A DNA stretch of 64,000 nucleotides from contig NZ_JAUSVK010000001.1 of NCBI RefSeq assembly GCF_030814655.1, positions 1,061,043-1,125,042 of the forward strand, written 5' to 3'. Below are positions 18,878-27,714 of the stretch, piece after piece (the first letter of the stretch is position 1; the number at the start of each line of letters is the position of its first letter). Both the position numbers and the translations under genes were made by a program. The notes under the pieces are model-generated. The model was given only the letters and a program-made list of their open reading frames with translations, made no database searches and was not told the DNA's origin. This DNA comes from Labrys monachus. Its GTDB lineage: Bacteria; Pseudomonadota; Alphaproteobacteria; Rhizobiales; Labraceae.

Positions 18878-20212
18878 ATGGCCGACGCCATCGAACGAGA
18901 GACGCTGGACCGCTGGATCGAGCGCCAATATCCGATCGCGGCGCGCAACATGCTGCGGAGCGTGTCGGCCACGGACGTGGTCAAGGCGCGGCCCGGATTC
19001 GGCCAGACGATCGTTCCGGCGAGGGGATCGGTGGTCGCCTCGCCCGTGCCGGCCTCCTATGATCCGGATCCCGACTATTTCTTCCACTGGTATCGCGACT
19101 CGGCCGTGGTCATCGATGCGCTGCGCCTGCTCGGCATCGCCGAGGGGCCGCGTCATTTCTGCGACTTCGTGCATTTCAGCCTCGGGCTCGACCGGCTGAG
19201 CGGCGCCGACCTCGTCGAGAATCCGGGCTGGCGCGCGGGCGTGGCGGCGGATTTCCGGCAGTTCGTCCGCGACGAGGCCGATCTCTCGGCCATCGAGATC
19301 CGCGGCGAGACGCGCGTCAATCCCGACGGGTCTCTCGACATCTCGCGCTGGAACCGCCCCCAGCATGACGGCATCGCCGCCCGCGCGCTGACGGTGCTGC
19401 GCTGGGCCGCTGGCGCGGCCTTGGGCGCCGAGGACCGGGAGGCCATCGACAGGCTCCTGCAGGAGGATCTCGATTTCGTCCTCGCCCATTGGCGGGAACC
19501 GAGCTTCGACATCTGGGAGGAGGAGAAGGCGCATCATTATTACACCCTGCGCATCCAGGGGGCGGCCCTGGAGGAGGGCGCCCCCTGGCTGGATGAGCGC
19601 GGCGAAGCGGCGGCGGCGCAGACCGCCCGCGAGGCTGCCGGCGAGATCCGCCGGCGTCTCGACCAATATTGGGTGCAGGACGGCGGCTATTACCGCTCGC
19701 GACTGACCGGGGACGGCGGGCCGACGTCGAAGGACCTCGATATCGCCGTGATCCTCGCCGTGATCCATGCCGGCGGCGACGGCGCCCTCCACTCGGTCCG
19801 GGACGCCCGGGTCGAGACGACGCTCGACCGTCTCGACGCGGTATTCGACGCCGACTATCCGATCAACCGCGACAGGCCGGAGGACCGGGGGCCGGCGCTC
19901 GGCCGCTACCCCGGGGACGTCTATTATTCCGGCGGAGCCTATTATTTCTCGACGCTGGGCGCCGCCGAATTCTGCTTCCGGCGGGCGCGGAGCCTGAAGG
20001 GCGACGATCCGGCGGCCGCCGCGCGCCTGTTCGCGCGGGGGGATGCCTATCTGGAGACGATCCGGGCCTACACGCCGGCGGACGGCGAGATGTCCGAGCA
20101 GTTCGACAAGGCGACGGGCGCCCATGTCTCGGCCCGCCATCTCGCCTGGAGCTATGCCGCCTTCATCGGTGCCGTGAAGGCCAGGCAGGCCTTCGCGTTG
20201 GGGAAGGCGTAG
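18878..20212 (+). CDS. Glycoside hydrolase family 15 protein (glucoamylase-like)
   Basis: This 444-residue protein has the (alpha/alpha)6 barrel features of GH15: DPDYFFHWYRDSAVVIDALR, DGIAARALTVLRWA, and the catalytic-acid region SFDIWEEEKAHHYYTLRIQG. A second Glu lies near GEMSEQFDKATG. It should cleave terminal glucose from alpha-glucans. No secretion signal is seen, so the substrate is probably an internal or imported oligosaccharide. The start is taken at MADAIERE; an upstream ATG at 18824 would add 18 unconserved residues. It converges on the EmrB gene, with stops 9 bp apart. Confidence 0.9.
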   Translation: MADAIERETLDRWIERQYPIAARNMLRSVSATDVVKARPGFGQTIVPARGSVVASPVPASYDPDPDYFFHWYRDSAVVIDALRLLGIAEGPRHFCDFVHFSLGLDRLSGADLVENPGWRAGVAADFRQFVRDEADLSAIEIRGETRVNPDGSLDISRWNRPQHDGIAARALTVLRWAAGAALGAEDREAIDRLLQEDLDFVLAHWREPSFDIWEEEKAHHYYTLRIQGAALEEGAPWLDERGEAAAAQTAREAAGEIRRRLDQYWVQDGGYYRSRLTGDGGPTSKDLDIAVILAVIHAGGDGALHSVRDARVETTLDRLDAVFDADYPINRDRPEDRGPALGRYPGDVYYSGGAYYFSTLGAAEFCFRRARSLKGDDPAAAARLFARGDAYLETIRAYTPADGEMSEQFDKATGAHVSARHLAWSYAAFIGAVKARQAFALGKA

Positions 20213-20221
20213 AGGCAGCCT

Positions 20222-21799
20222 TCACTCCATCACGGCGCTGTGGTCCATCGCCACCGGCTTGGCGGATTTGCGTAGCAGGAACACCAGCGGCATGACGGCC
20301 AGGGAGAGGATCATCATCAGCTTGAAGTCGTCGATGAAGCTGATGATCGTGGCCTGCTGGGTCACCATGCCGTCGAGCGAAGCCAGGCCTGCGCGGCTGA
20401 ACGGGTTGAGCCAATGGGCCGAGGCGATGCTCTGCATCGCGCGATTGTAGGGCGAGACGTAGCTGGCGATGTCGGCGTGGTTGACCTGCACATTCTCGGT
20501 GAGCAGGGCCGAAACCACGGAGATGCCGACGCTGGAGCCGATGTTGCGCGACAGATTGTAGAGGCCGGTGCCGTCGCCGCGCATCTCGGCGCCGAGGGTC
20601 TCGAAGGTCACCGTCGTCAGCGGCACGAACAGGAAGCCGAGACCGGCGCCCTGGACGAAGCCGGTGACGACGATCCGCTCCTGCGACACATCCGGCGTCC
20701 AGCCCGTCATGTCGTACATCGCCCATGCCGTGAGGCCGAGGCCGATGAGCAGCAGGATGCGGGTGTCGACCCGGCCGATCAGGCGCCCCATCATGAACAT
20801 GCACACCATGGTGCCGACGCCGCGCGGGCCCATGACCAGGCCCGCCGTCACCACCGGATAGCCCATCAGGGTCTGCAGATAGGGCGTCATCAGCGACATC
20901 GAGGCGAGATAGGTGATGCCGACGATGAAGATGAAGATCATGCCCACCGAGAAGTTGCGGTCGAGGAACAGCCGTGGATTCACGAAGGGCTTGCGGGCGG
21001 TGAAGGTGTGCACCAGGAAGACGTAGAACGCGCCTGCGCTGACCAGCGCCTCGAGGATGATCTCACCCGAGGAGAACCAGTCGAGCTGCTCGCCGCGGTC
21101 GAGGAACATCTGGAGCGCGGCAATGCCGAGGCTGAGCGTGCCGAAGCCGAGCCAGTCGAGCTTGGCGCCGGCATTGCTTTTGGTCTCCTTGACGAAGGCC
21201 ATCACGCCGAGCATGGCGGCGAGGCCGATCGGCAGGTTGATGTAGAATACCCAGCGCCAGGAGATGTTCTCGGTCAGCCAGCCGCCGATCACCGGACCGA
21301 GCACCGGGCCGACCATGACCGACACGCCGAACAGCGCCATGGCCGAGCCGCGCTCCTCGACGGTGTAGATGTCGAGCAGGATGGCCTGGGACAGCGGCAC
21401 CAGCGAAGCGCCGAAGAAGCCCTGCAGCAGACGGAAGCCGACGATCTCGTTGAGGGACTGCGCCATGCCGCACAGCATGGAGGCCACCACGAAGCCGACG
21501 ATGGCGACGAGCAGCACGCGCTTGCGTCCGAAACGGGCGGCGAGAAAGCCGGACGGCGGCGTCATGATGGCGGCGGCGACGATGTAGGAGGTCAGCACCC
21601 AGTTGATCTGGTCGGCACTGGCCGAGACGCTGCCCTGGATATAGGGCAGCGCGACATTGGCGATCGTGGTGTCGAGCGCCTGCATGATCACCGCGAGGAT
21701 GACGCAGGCCGTGATCGCGCCGCGGTTGGCGACCGTGGGCGCCGGTACCGGCATGGTCAGGGATGCGGCGGAGGCCGTCGCCGTGGCGGACGCACTCAT
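20222..21799 (-). CDS. MFS drug efflux transporter, DHA2 family (EmrB/QacA type)
   Basis: The 525-residue protein has 14 predicted membrane helices. Signatures include the DHA2 start QALDTTIANVALPYIQGS, motif A-like GFLAARFGRKRVLL and the motif C region GPVLGPVIGGWL. It exports hydrophobic drugs or toxic metabolites by proton antiport and, with the adaptor encoded 9 nt upstream, should form an EmrAB-type tripartite pump. It is the last gene of the marR-emrA-emrB unit. A TolC-like partner is not encoded nearby. Confidence 0.93.
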   Translation of the reverse strand: MSASATATASAASLTMPVPAPTVANRGAITACVILAVIMQALDTTIANVALPYIQGSVSASADQINWVLTSYIVAAAIMTPPSGFLAARFGRKRVLLVAIVGFVVASMLCGMAQSLNEIVGFRLLQGFFGASLVPLSQAILLDIYTVEERGSAMALFGVSVMVGPVLGPVIGGWLTENISWRWVFYINLPIGLAAMLGVMAFVKETKSNAGAKLDWLGFGTLSLGIAALQMFLDRGEQLDWFSSGEIILEALVSAGAFYVFLVHTFTARKPFVNPRLFLDRNFSVGMIFIFIVGITYLASMSLMTPYLQTLMGYPVVTAGLVMGPRGVGTMVCMFMMGRLIGRVDTRILLLIGLGLTAWAMYDMTGWTPDVSQERIVVTGFVQGAGLGFLFVPLTTVTFETLGAEMRGDGTGLYNLSRNIGSSVGISVVSALLTENVQVNHADIASYVSPYNRAMQSIASAHWLNPFSRAGLASLDGMVTQQATIISFIDDFKLMMILSLAVMPLVFLLRKSAKPVAMDHSAVME

Positions 21800-21808
21800 G
21801 GCGACGCC

Positions 21809-23017
21809 TCACTCGTGCGCGGCTTGGCCGCGGCCGAGCCATTTGTCCACGAAGGCCGGCAGGCCGCGAGCATGGCCGGTGTCGACGCTGACCTCGACGC
21901 TCATGCCGACCCGCAGAGGCGGGTTGTCCGGCGCCGGGTCCAGGGCGACCCGCATCGGAATGCGCTGCACGACCTTGACCCAGTTGCCGGAGGTGTTCTG
22001 GGCCGGCAGCAGCGAGAAGCTCGAGCTTGAAGCCGGGCTGATGGTGTCGACCTTGCCCCTCCACTCCACGCCCGGATAGGTATCGACCGATACGGTCACC
22101 GGCTGGCCGGGCTTGACATAGGTCAGCTCGGTTTCCTTGGGGCTGGCCTCGACCCACATATGCTCGGTGGAGACGAGGTTGAAAGCCTGCTGCGAGGCCT
22201 GGAGATAGGCGCCGAGCTGCAGGTTGTCGACATTGGTGACGATGCCGTCGAACGGAGCCTTCACGACAGTGTCGTTGAGATCGCGCTGAGCGCTGTCCAC
22301 CGCCGACTTCGCCTGCAGGTAGAAGGGGTTCTGTTCAACCGGCAGCGAGGCGTCGCCGCCGAGCTGGGCCAGCATGGCCTGGGCCTGCGACTGGGCCACC
22401 AGGACCTTCTGGCGGGCCGCGTCGAGATCGTGCTTGGCGGTGTCGTAATTGGCCTTCGAGGCGGCGGAACTGCTCTGCAGATCCTGCTGGCGCTTGAAAT
22501 TGGTCTCGTAATAGGGAATGTCCGTCCTGGCCTGTTCGATCTGGCTCACGGCAAGGGTGTAGCTCGCCTGCAGCGTCAGCACCTGGTTGCGCACCGTGCC
22601 GAGCTGGGCCTGCGCGCCTGCGAGGGCGATCTTGTAGGTGTCCTGGCGTAGCCGGTAGAGGATGTCGCCCTTCCTGACACGCTGGTTGTTGGTGACGTCG
22701 ATCTCGATCACGGTGCCCGCGACATCGGTGGAGACGCCGACCGTCGCCGCCTGGACATAGGCATTGTCGGTTTCCACGACCTGGCCGCCGGTCACGTAAT
22801 AATAGCCGCCGACGACGAGCGCGATGGGGAGCAGGGCGAACAGGACCGGTCGGACCAGCGAGCGCTTCCTTTTCGGCGCCGCGGGCGGCATGGCCGCCGG
22901 GGTGACGACGGGAGCCGGCTTCGGCGCTGAAGGCGCCTCGGACTGGGACGGCTTGGCGTCCTGCTTGTCGTCCGTCTTGCGGCTGTCGATGCGAGGAACG
23001 GTATTGCCGTCAGCCAT
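21809..23017 (-). CDS. EmrA/HlyD-family efflux adaptor
   Basis: This is a 402-residue membrane-fusion protein. A cytoplasmic Lys/Pro/Ala-rich tail of about 60 residues precedes a single membrane anchor (VLFALLPIALVVGGYYYVTG). The lipoyl halves follow (VSTDVAGTVIEIDVTNNQRV and VVKAPFDGIVTNVDNLQLGA) around a long coiled-coil (about 115-215), then a barrel domain. AAGGAGG 6 nt before ATG 23017 sets the start. That ATG overlaps the end of the marR gene by 8 nt, implying translational coupling. It pairs with the DHA2 transporter immediately downstream. Confidence 0.93.
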   Translation of the reverse strand: MADGNTVPRIDSRKTDDKQDAKPSQSEAPSAPKPAPVVTPAAMPPAAPKRKRSLVRPVLFALLPIALVVGGYYYVTGGQVVETDNAYVQAATVGVSTDVAGTVIEIDVTNNQRVRKGDILYRLRQDTYKIALAGAQAQLGTVRNQVLTLQASYTLAVSQIEQARTDIPYYETNFKRQQDLQSSSAASKANYDTAKHDLDAARQKVLVAQSQAQAMLAQLGGDASLPVEQNPFYLQAKSAVDSAQRDLNDTVVKAPFDGIVTNVDNLQLGAYLQASQQAFNLVSTEHMWVEASPKETELTYVKPGQPVTVSVDTYPGVEWRGKVDTISPASSSSFSLLPAQNTSGNWVKVVQRIPMRVALDPAPDNPPLRVGMSVEVSVDTGHARGLPAFVDKWLGRGQAAHE

Positions 23018-23474
23018 GTTCTGCCTCCTTGCCATCGACCGGCAAGCGGCAGGCTTCCAGAAGATTGGTTTTCATAATGGTTAAGGTGTTGAGCAATTGG
23101 ATGCGGTCCTGATCGGAAATGCCCGTCAGGGCTTCGCCGCGGGTGGCTTCGCCGATGCCGCGGATCGTCGTGAGGATGGGATGGGCGGCCGGGGTCAGGA
23201 AAAGCAGCCATATGCGCCGGTCGGCGGCATGCTGGCGACGCTCCACCAGGCCACGCGCCTCGAGCTTGTCGAGGATGCGGACCAGCGTGATCGGCTCGAT
23301 TTCCAGGATATCGGCGAGACCGCCCTGATGGATGCCCTCGTTCTGGGCGAGATAGGCGAGAGCCTGCCATTGCGAACGCGTCAAGCCGAGATCCCGGGCG
23401 CGCTGTTCGAAGCGTTTGCGCAGGAGGCGGGCGACGTCGTGCAGCAGGAAGCCCAGGGTCGGTTGGACGAGCAT
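23010..23474 (-). CDS. MarR-family regulator of the EmrAB-type pump
   Basis: The 154-residue winged-helix regulator contains SQWQALAYLAQNEGIHQGGL, a recognition helix around LADILEIEPITLVRILDKLE and the wing LVERRQHAADRRIWLLFLT. The MarR-emrA-emrB order is typical of locally controlled efflux, with derepression by the pump's substrates. The ATG at 23474 gives normal MarR length; an in-frame TTG at 23516 would add 14 residues but lies inside the candidate operator at 23501-23518. Confidence 0.9.
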   Translation of the reverse strand: MLVQPTLGFLLHDVARLLRKRFEQRARDLGLTRSQWQALAYLAQNEGIHQGGLADILEIEPITLVRILDKLEARGLVERRQHAADRRIWLLFLTPAAHPILTTIRGIGEATRGEALTGISDQDRIQLLNTLTIMKTNLLEACRLPVDGKEAEHG

Positions 23475-23500
23475 CGTGGCACAAGCCGAGTTAATTATGA

Positions 23501-23518
23501 GGTTGCTTATTTTCAACC
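23501..23518. promoter_or_regulatory. Candidate MarR operator of the efflux operon
   Basis: GGTTG-N8-CAACC (GGTTGCTTATTTTCAACC) sits 27 nt upstream of the marR ATG in an AT-rich promoter region. Autoregulation through such a site is usual for EmrR/MarR systems. Binding is inferred. Confidence 0.45.
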
Positions 23519-23607
23519 CAATCTATAACAAGGATGGCGAAATTGCAATCGGTAAGTAGGCCCCCGCAGACGAAATGCGCGGCTGGCGTACAGGATCTGG
23601 TCGAAAT

Positions 23608-23949
23608 ATGAGGCAGCGAAGCGTCGTTCTGCTTGGTTTTGGGTTTCTTGCCGCTCTGTCCTGCTTCGCAATGTCGAGCGTGCCGGCAGGTGCGGCCCCT
23701 AAATTCGTCAGTTGCGGCGGTGCGGCCATGCTCGGAGGCGCTCAACTCAACTGCAGCCACCTCGACGCGAAGAAACCGTCCCAATTGTGCAATTTCAGCT
23801 GGGCCCTCCTGCTGCCCAACAATGTCCCCCAGATCGCCTCGGGATCGTTCCTGCTGCCGCGCGGAGCCAACAACGCGATCGTCTATCAGGGAAGCGGTTT
23901 CACCGGCGCTCTCAGCGAACCCATCATACTCTGCCAGGATCAGCGCTGA
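23608..23949 (+). CDS. Small secreted protein of unknown function
   Basis: This 113-residue product has a clear signal peptide (MRQRSVVLLGFGFLAALSCF, cleavage near PAGA/AP). The mature part of about 80 residues has four to five cysteines (FVSCGG, LNCSH, LCNFSW, ILCQDQ) that could form disulfides in the periplasm. I do not recognise the family. The upstream ribosome site is weak (AGGA at 13 nt). It is divergent from the MarR operon and precedes the caspase-fold gene on the same strand by 242 bp. Confidence 0.6.
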   Translation: MRQRSVVLLGFGFLAALSCFAMSSVPAGAAPKFVSCGGAAMLGGAQLNCSHLDAKKPSQLCNFSWALLLPNNVPQIASGSFLLPRGANNAIVYQGSGFTGALSEPIILCQDQR

Positions 23950-24191
23950 AACGGTATTTTCCGCATATTGCGGCGCATTTTGTTGCCGATGGTCGGCGCG
24001 AGGCGGGCTTTCGGCCGGAAGGGTCGCCGGCGAGGCTGCGGATCGAAATCGCCGGGGTGAAATGTTGCTCGGAACCCTTCGCTGCCCTTCTACGGTCCTA
24101 AAGCTGCCTTCTTGTATGTTTCCAATGCACGTCCTGCGTTTTCCGGTGCGTGAAAACACGCGGGGCATGTGCAACGACAAAAGGGTGGAAA

Positions 24192-26774
24192 ATGGCCGCA
24201 AGGATGATGGCGAAACTGTTTCTCGTTTTCGGGGCTCTCTTCCTTCTTGCCGGGGCGGCGCGGGCGCAGGACGAGAAGCGCATCGCGCTCGTCATCGGCA
24301 ATGGCGCCTATCAGGCGGGGCCTCTGGCCACCGCGGCCAACGATGCCGGACTGATCGCGCAGACGCTGCAGGCGTCCGGCTTCGATGTCGTCGGCGCCCG
24401 CGATCTCGACCAGGATGCCCTGCGCCACGCCTTCCGTGATTTTCTGGACAAGGCGACTGCGTCGGGTCCCCACACCGTCGCCTTCGTCTATCTCGCCGGC
24501 TATGGCCTGCAACTCCAGGGCGAGAATTATTTCGTGCCTGTCGATGCGAGGATCGCGAATGCCGCCGCGGTGTCGGTGGACGCCGTCCGCATCTCCGATT
24601 TCACCAAGGCACTGGCCGCTCTTCCGCTCAAGATGAGCATCGTCGTCGTCGATGGCGCCCGCGCCAATGATTTCGCCCGCGGCGACCAGCCGCTCGCCGG
24701 CGGCCTCGCCCTCGTCGACGCCGATCCGAACATGCTGGTCGCCTTCAATGCCGCTCCGGGCACCGTCGCCCCGGCCGAGCAGGGGCCTTATGGCGCCTAT
24801 GCGCAATCGCTCGCCGAGATGATGCGGGTCGGCGGGCTGCCGCTGCAGGACGTCTTCGACAGGACGCGGCTGCGCGTCAGCGAGAAGACCAACGGCGCCG
24901 TGCTGCCGTGGAGCACGTCGAGGATCACCGAGCCTTTCGTCTTCTTCGAGCGGGGTTCCGGCGCGCCGGCGCCCCAGGCCTCCTATGATCGCGACGCGGC
25001 GATGCGGGCCAAGCCCATCGCCCAATTCGACGCGCGGGACGCCTATATGGCGGCGCTCGACCGCGACACGCTGCCCGGCTACGAGGAGTTCCTGAAGGCC
25101 TATCCGAAGGATGCGATGGCCAAGCGCGTGCGCGCCATCGTCGCCGCGCGACGCGAGGCGATCACGTGGCGGCAGACCTGGATGCGCGACACGCCGAACG
25201 CCTACTGGTCCTATCTCAGGCGCTATCCGCGCGGGCCGCACGCTTGGGATGCGCGGCGCCGCCTCCGCCATTTCGAGGCCGCCCTCGAGCCGCCCGCGAC
25301 CTTCGATGCCATCGAATACGATGTGCCGCCGCCGCCGGAATTCGAGGTCGTCTATGTCGACCGTCCGGTGTTCATCTTCAGCGATCCGGACTTCGATCTG
25401 CCGCCGCCGCCCCCGCCGCCGGTGATCTTCCTGCCGCCGCCGCCGCGCGACTTCGTCGAATTGCCGCCGCCGCCCCCGCCCCGCGGTGACTACATGCTGC
25501 CGATGCCGCGCTACGTCGCGGTTCCCGAATGGGTGCGGCCCCCGCGCTATATCGAGCCGCCGCCCCAGAACGTCATCTTCGAGAACATCCACAACTCGAC
25601 GGTCGTCAACGAGATGATCGACAATCCGCGACGGGAAGACGAACGCCCCGGCGCCGCCATGACGCCGGGCGAGAAGGTGACCGGCGCCGCGATTGCGGCG
25701 GGTGCGGCTGCCGCCGTGCTCGGCGTTACCCTGCCGCCCTATCTGCGGAACCGCCCCGGTGCCGGACCGAGGAATCCGGGCGGGGTCGACCGCACCGGCG
25801 GCCAGCCCATCCTGCCGGGGCAGCCGCGGCCTGGATTGCAGCCCCTTCCGGGCGTCGTCCAGCCCGGCAAGCTCCCGGCCGGCCAGAACCCGCCGGGCGT
25901 GAACGGGCAGAATCCGTTGCCGGGACAAGCCGGCCCGCAGGATCACAAGGGTCCGGCCGGGCAGAACAACCTGCCGGGCATGAACGGGCAGAAGCCGCTG
26001 CCGGGACAGGGCAATCTGCCGAAGGCCGGTGGGCAGCCGCCGCTCCCGGGCCAGGCCGGCCCCCAGGACCACAAGGGTGAGAAGGGGCCGGGCGGGCAGA
26101 ACAACCTGCCTGGCATGAACGGCGGTCAGCCGCTCCCCGGCCAGGCGGGCCAGCAGGGCCGGAAGGGGCACAAGCCCCCGCCGGGCCAGAACAACCTGCC
26201 GGGCATGAACGGGCAGGCGCCCGACACCCTTCAGAATCCGGCTGCGCAGGCGCAGCCCGGCGCGGAGCCGGGTAATCCCAAGCCGGGCAAGCAGGGCCGC
26301 GGAAAGAAGGGTCATGGCGCGTTGCCGGGCAATGGTCCCGCCGGCGGCGCTCAGCCCGGCAATCCGGCCCTCCAGCCGGAGCCGGGCGTCGGCGGGCCGA
26401 AGGCGAATGCACCCGGGAATGGCCAGGAGGGGGGCCTGCCGACGGCGAAGCAGCACCGCCGGAACCAGCCCGGTGGCGACCAGGGGCCGGCGGCTGGCAA
26501 GCCGTTCCCGTCGCAGCCTGCGCCGCAGCTCGAAAGGGCGCAGCCTCAATCCAACAGGCCGGCCCATGCGCCCAAACCCCAGATGCAGCCGATGCAGGAA
26601 CGCCCGGCGCCTCAGCCGCGCCTTCAGCCGCAGATCCGCCAGGCGCCCCAGATGCAGCCGCAGCGTCAGCCTCGGCCGGAACCGCGGGTGCAGCAGCCGA
26701 TGCGGCAACCGCCGCAGGCCCATCCCGCCGCGCCCGGGCGAAACTGCGGCCGGCCGGGGATGCCGCCCTGCTGA
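24192..26774 (+). CDS. Secreted caspase-fold (peptidase C14-like) protein with substituted catalytic dyad and long Pro/Gly/Gln-rich tail
   Basis: The 860-residue protein starts with a signal peptide (MMAKLFLVFGALFLLAGAAR, cleavage near ARA/QDE). Residues 27-250 form a caspase/orthocaspase p20-like domain: RIALVIGNGAY, NDAGLIAQTLQASGFDV, YLAGYG and VVVDGARAND. Active members have His in the AGHG motif and Cys in the DACR motif. Here those positions are Tyr104 and Gly155, so proteolysis is not expected. A helical region (about 265-375) is followed by poly-Pro blocks (about 380-460), a short hydrophobic segment near 510-525 and a ~340-residue tail of repeats such as NNLPGMNGQ and PLPGQAGPQ, rich in P, G, Q and N. 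Probably a periplasmic or surface scaffold (inference). Confidence 0.85.
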   Translation: MAARMMAKLFLVFGALFLLAGAARAQDEKRIALVIGNGAYQAGPLATAANDAGLIAQTLQASGFDVVGARDLDQDALRHAFRDFLDKATASGPHTVAFVYLAGYGLQLQGENYFVPVDARIANAAAVSVDAVRISDFTKALAALPLKMSIVVVDGARANDFARGDQPLAGGLALVDADPNMLVAFNAAPGTVAPAEQGPYGAYAQSLAEMMRVGGLPLQDVFDRTRLRVSEKTNGAVLPWSTSRITEPFVFFERGSGAPAPQASYDRDAAMRAKPIAQFDARDAYMAALDRDTLPGYEEFLKAYPKDAMAKRVRAIVAARREAITWRQTWMRDTPNAYWSYLRRYPRGPHAWDARRRLRHFEAALEPPATFDAIEYDVPPPPEFEVVYVDRPVFIFSDPDFDLPPPPPPPVIFLPPPPRDFVELPPPPPPRGDYMLPMPRYVAVPEWVRPPRYIEPPPQNVIFENIHNSTVVNEMIDNPRREDERPGAAMTPGEKVTGAAIAAGAAAAVLGVTLPPYLRNRPGAGPRNPGGVDRTGGQPILPGQPRPGLQPLPGVVQPGKLPAGQNPPGVNGQNPLPGQAGPQDHKGPAGQNNLPGMNGQKPLPGQGNLPKAGGQPPLPGQAGPQDHKGEKGPGGQNNLPGMNGGQPLPGQAGQQGRKGHKPPPGQNNLPGMNGQAPDTLQNPAAQAQPGAEPGNPKPGKQGRGKKGHGALPGNGPAGGAQPGNPALQPEPGVGGPKANAPGNGQEGGLPTAKQHRRNQPGGDQGPAAGKPFPSQPAPQLERAQPQSNRPAHAPKPQMQPMQERPAPQPRLQPQIRQAPQMQPQRQPRPEPRVQQPMRQPPQAHPAAPGRNCGRPGMPPC

Positions 26775-26789
26775 GGATCGCAAAAAAAC

Positions 26790-26811
26790 GCGGAGCGGAA
26801 TTCCGCTCCGC
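26790..26811 (-). terminator. Bidirectional terminator between the caspase-fold gene and the SDR operon
   Basis: GCGGAGCGGAA and its exact complement make a 22 nt perfect palindrome between two convergent genes. On the minus strand the hairpin is followed after one G by seven U, a classic intrinsic terminator for the SDR operon. On the plus strand it lies 16 nt after the caspase-fold stop. Confidence 0.8.
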
Positions 26812-26859
26812 TTCTGCCGATGCGTCGCGTTCGGGAGGGGGGAGCGCCCCTCCCGGCGC

Positions 26860-27651
26860 CTATACCGTCTTCAGCATGCCGCCGTCGACGTAATAGGTCG
26901 AGCCGACGCTGTAGCTCGCCTTGTCCGAGCACAGGAAGACGAAGAAGTTCGCCAGTTCCTGCGCCGTCGCGAAGCGCTTGATCGGTGCATGCTCGCGTGC
27001 GACCTCGTCGAGATAGCCCTGCCAGTCGCCGCCCTTGTCGGCCGTGAGCTGCTTGGCGGTCTTGACCCAGTCGGGCGTCAGGATCAGGCCGGGATTGACG
27101 GTGTTGACGCGGATATTGTCCTTGATCACCTCTTGGGCGAGGGTCTTGGAGAACATCATCAGCGCAGCCTTGGTGACGTTGTAGATCGGCTCGTACCACA
27201 AGGGCTGCGCCGCGCAGATCGAGGCGTTGTGCAGGATGACGCCGGCGCCGCGTTCGCGCATCGAGGGCACGAAGCCGCGGGCCAGCCGGACGGCAGCCAT
27301 CACATGCAGGTCCCAATAGCTCTGCCACTTCTCGTCCGGCGCTTCCATGATGGTCTCGTTGGAGCCCGTCCCGGCATTGTTGATCAGGATGTCGGCGCCG
27401 CCGAAGGTCGCGGCGGTCTCATCGACCAGCTTGCGCGTGCCCTCCGGCGTGCCGACGTCGCAGGCGACACCGAGCGTGCGCACGCCGAAATGAGCGGCGA
27501 TGCGCCCGGCCTCGGCGGTGACGCGTTCGCTCTGGCGTGCCGCCAGCACGACGTGGCTTCCTTCCGCCGCCAGTCCTTCGGCGATCGCGAGGCCGATGCC
27601 GACGCTGCCGCCGGTGATGACGGCGACCTTGCCCTTCAATCCGAGATCCAT
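26860..27651 (-). CDS. Short-chain dehydrogenase/reductase (SDR)
   Basis: This is a classical SDR of 263 residues: cofactor motif TGGSVGIG (13-20), NNAG (91-94), catalytic S144, Y157 and K161 (YNVTK), and C-terminal YYVDGGML. It is likely an NAD(P)-dependent alcohol or sugar oxidoreductase. GGAGG lies 5 nt before the ATG. It is the last gene of the leftward FGGY kinase operon, 63 nt after the first SDR, and is followed by a strong terminator. The substrate cannot be read from sequence; the context suggests a polyol or keto-sugar intermediate. Confidence 0.9.
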   Translation of the reverse strand: MDLGLKGKVAVITGGSVGIGLAIAEGLAAEGSHVVLAARQSERVTAEAGRIAAHFGVRTLGVACDVGTPEGTRKLVDETAATFGGADILINNAGTGSNETIMEAPDEKWQSYWDLHVMAAVRLARGFVPSMRERGAGVILHNASICAAQPLWYEPIYNVTKAALMMFSKTLAQEVIKDNIRVNTVNPGLILTPDWVKTAKQLTADKGGDWQGYLDEVAREHAPIKRFATAQELANFFVFLCSDKASYSVGSTYYVDGGMLKTV

Positions 27652-27714
27652 GCGAGCCTCCTCCTTGTCGTGATTTTTGTAGCGATCCTGGTCGTGATCT
27701 TGCCGTGCGGTTTT

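Noticed and set aside
24090-26783. Very long minus-strand open frame (about 897 codons) opposite the caspase-like gene
   Set aside because: Composition is Arg/Leu/Gly-rich typical of antisense of GC-rich coding DNA, with no ribosome site or family motif; the plus strand has a signal peptide and caspase-fold motifs.
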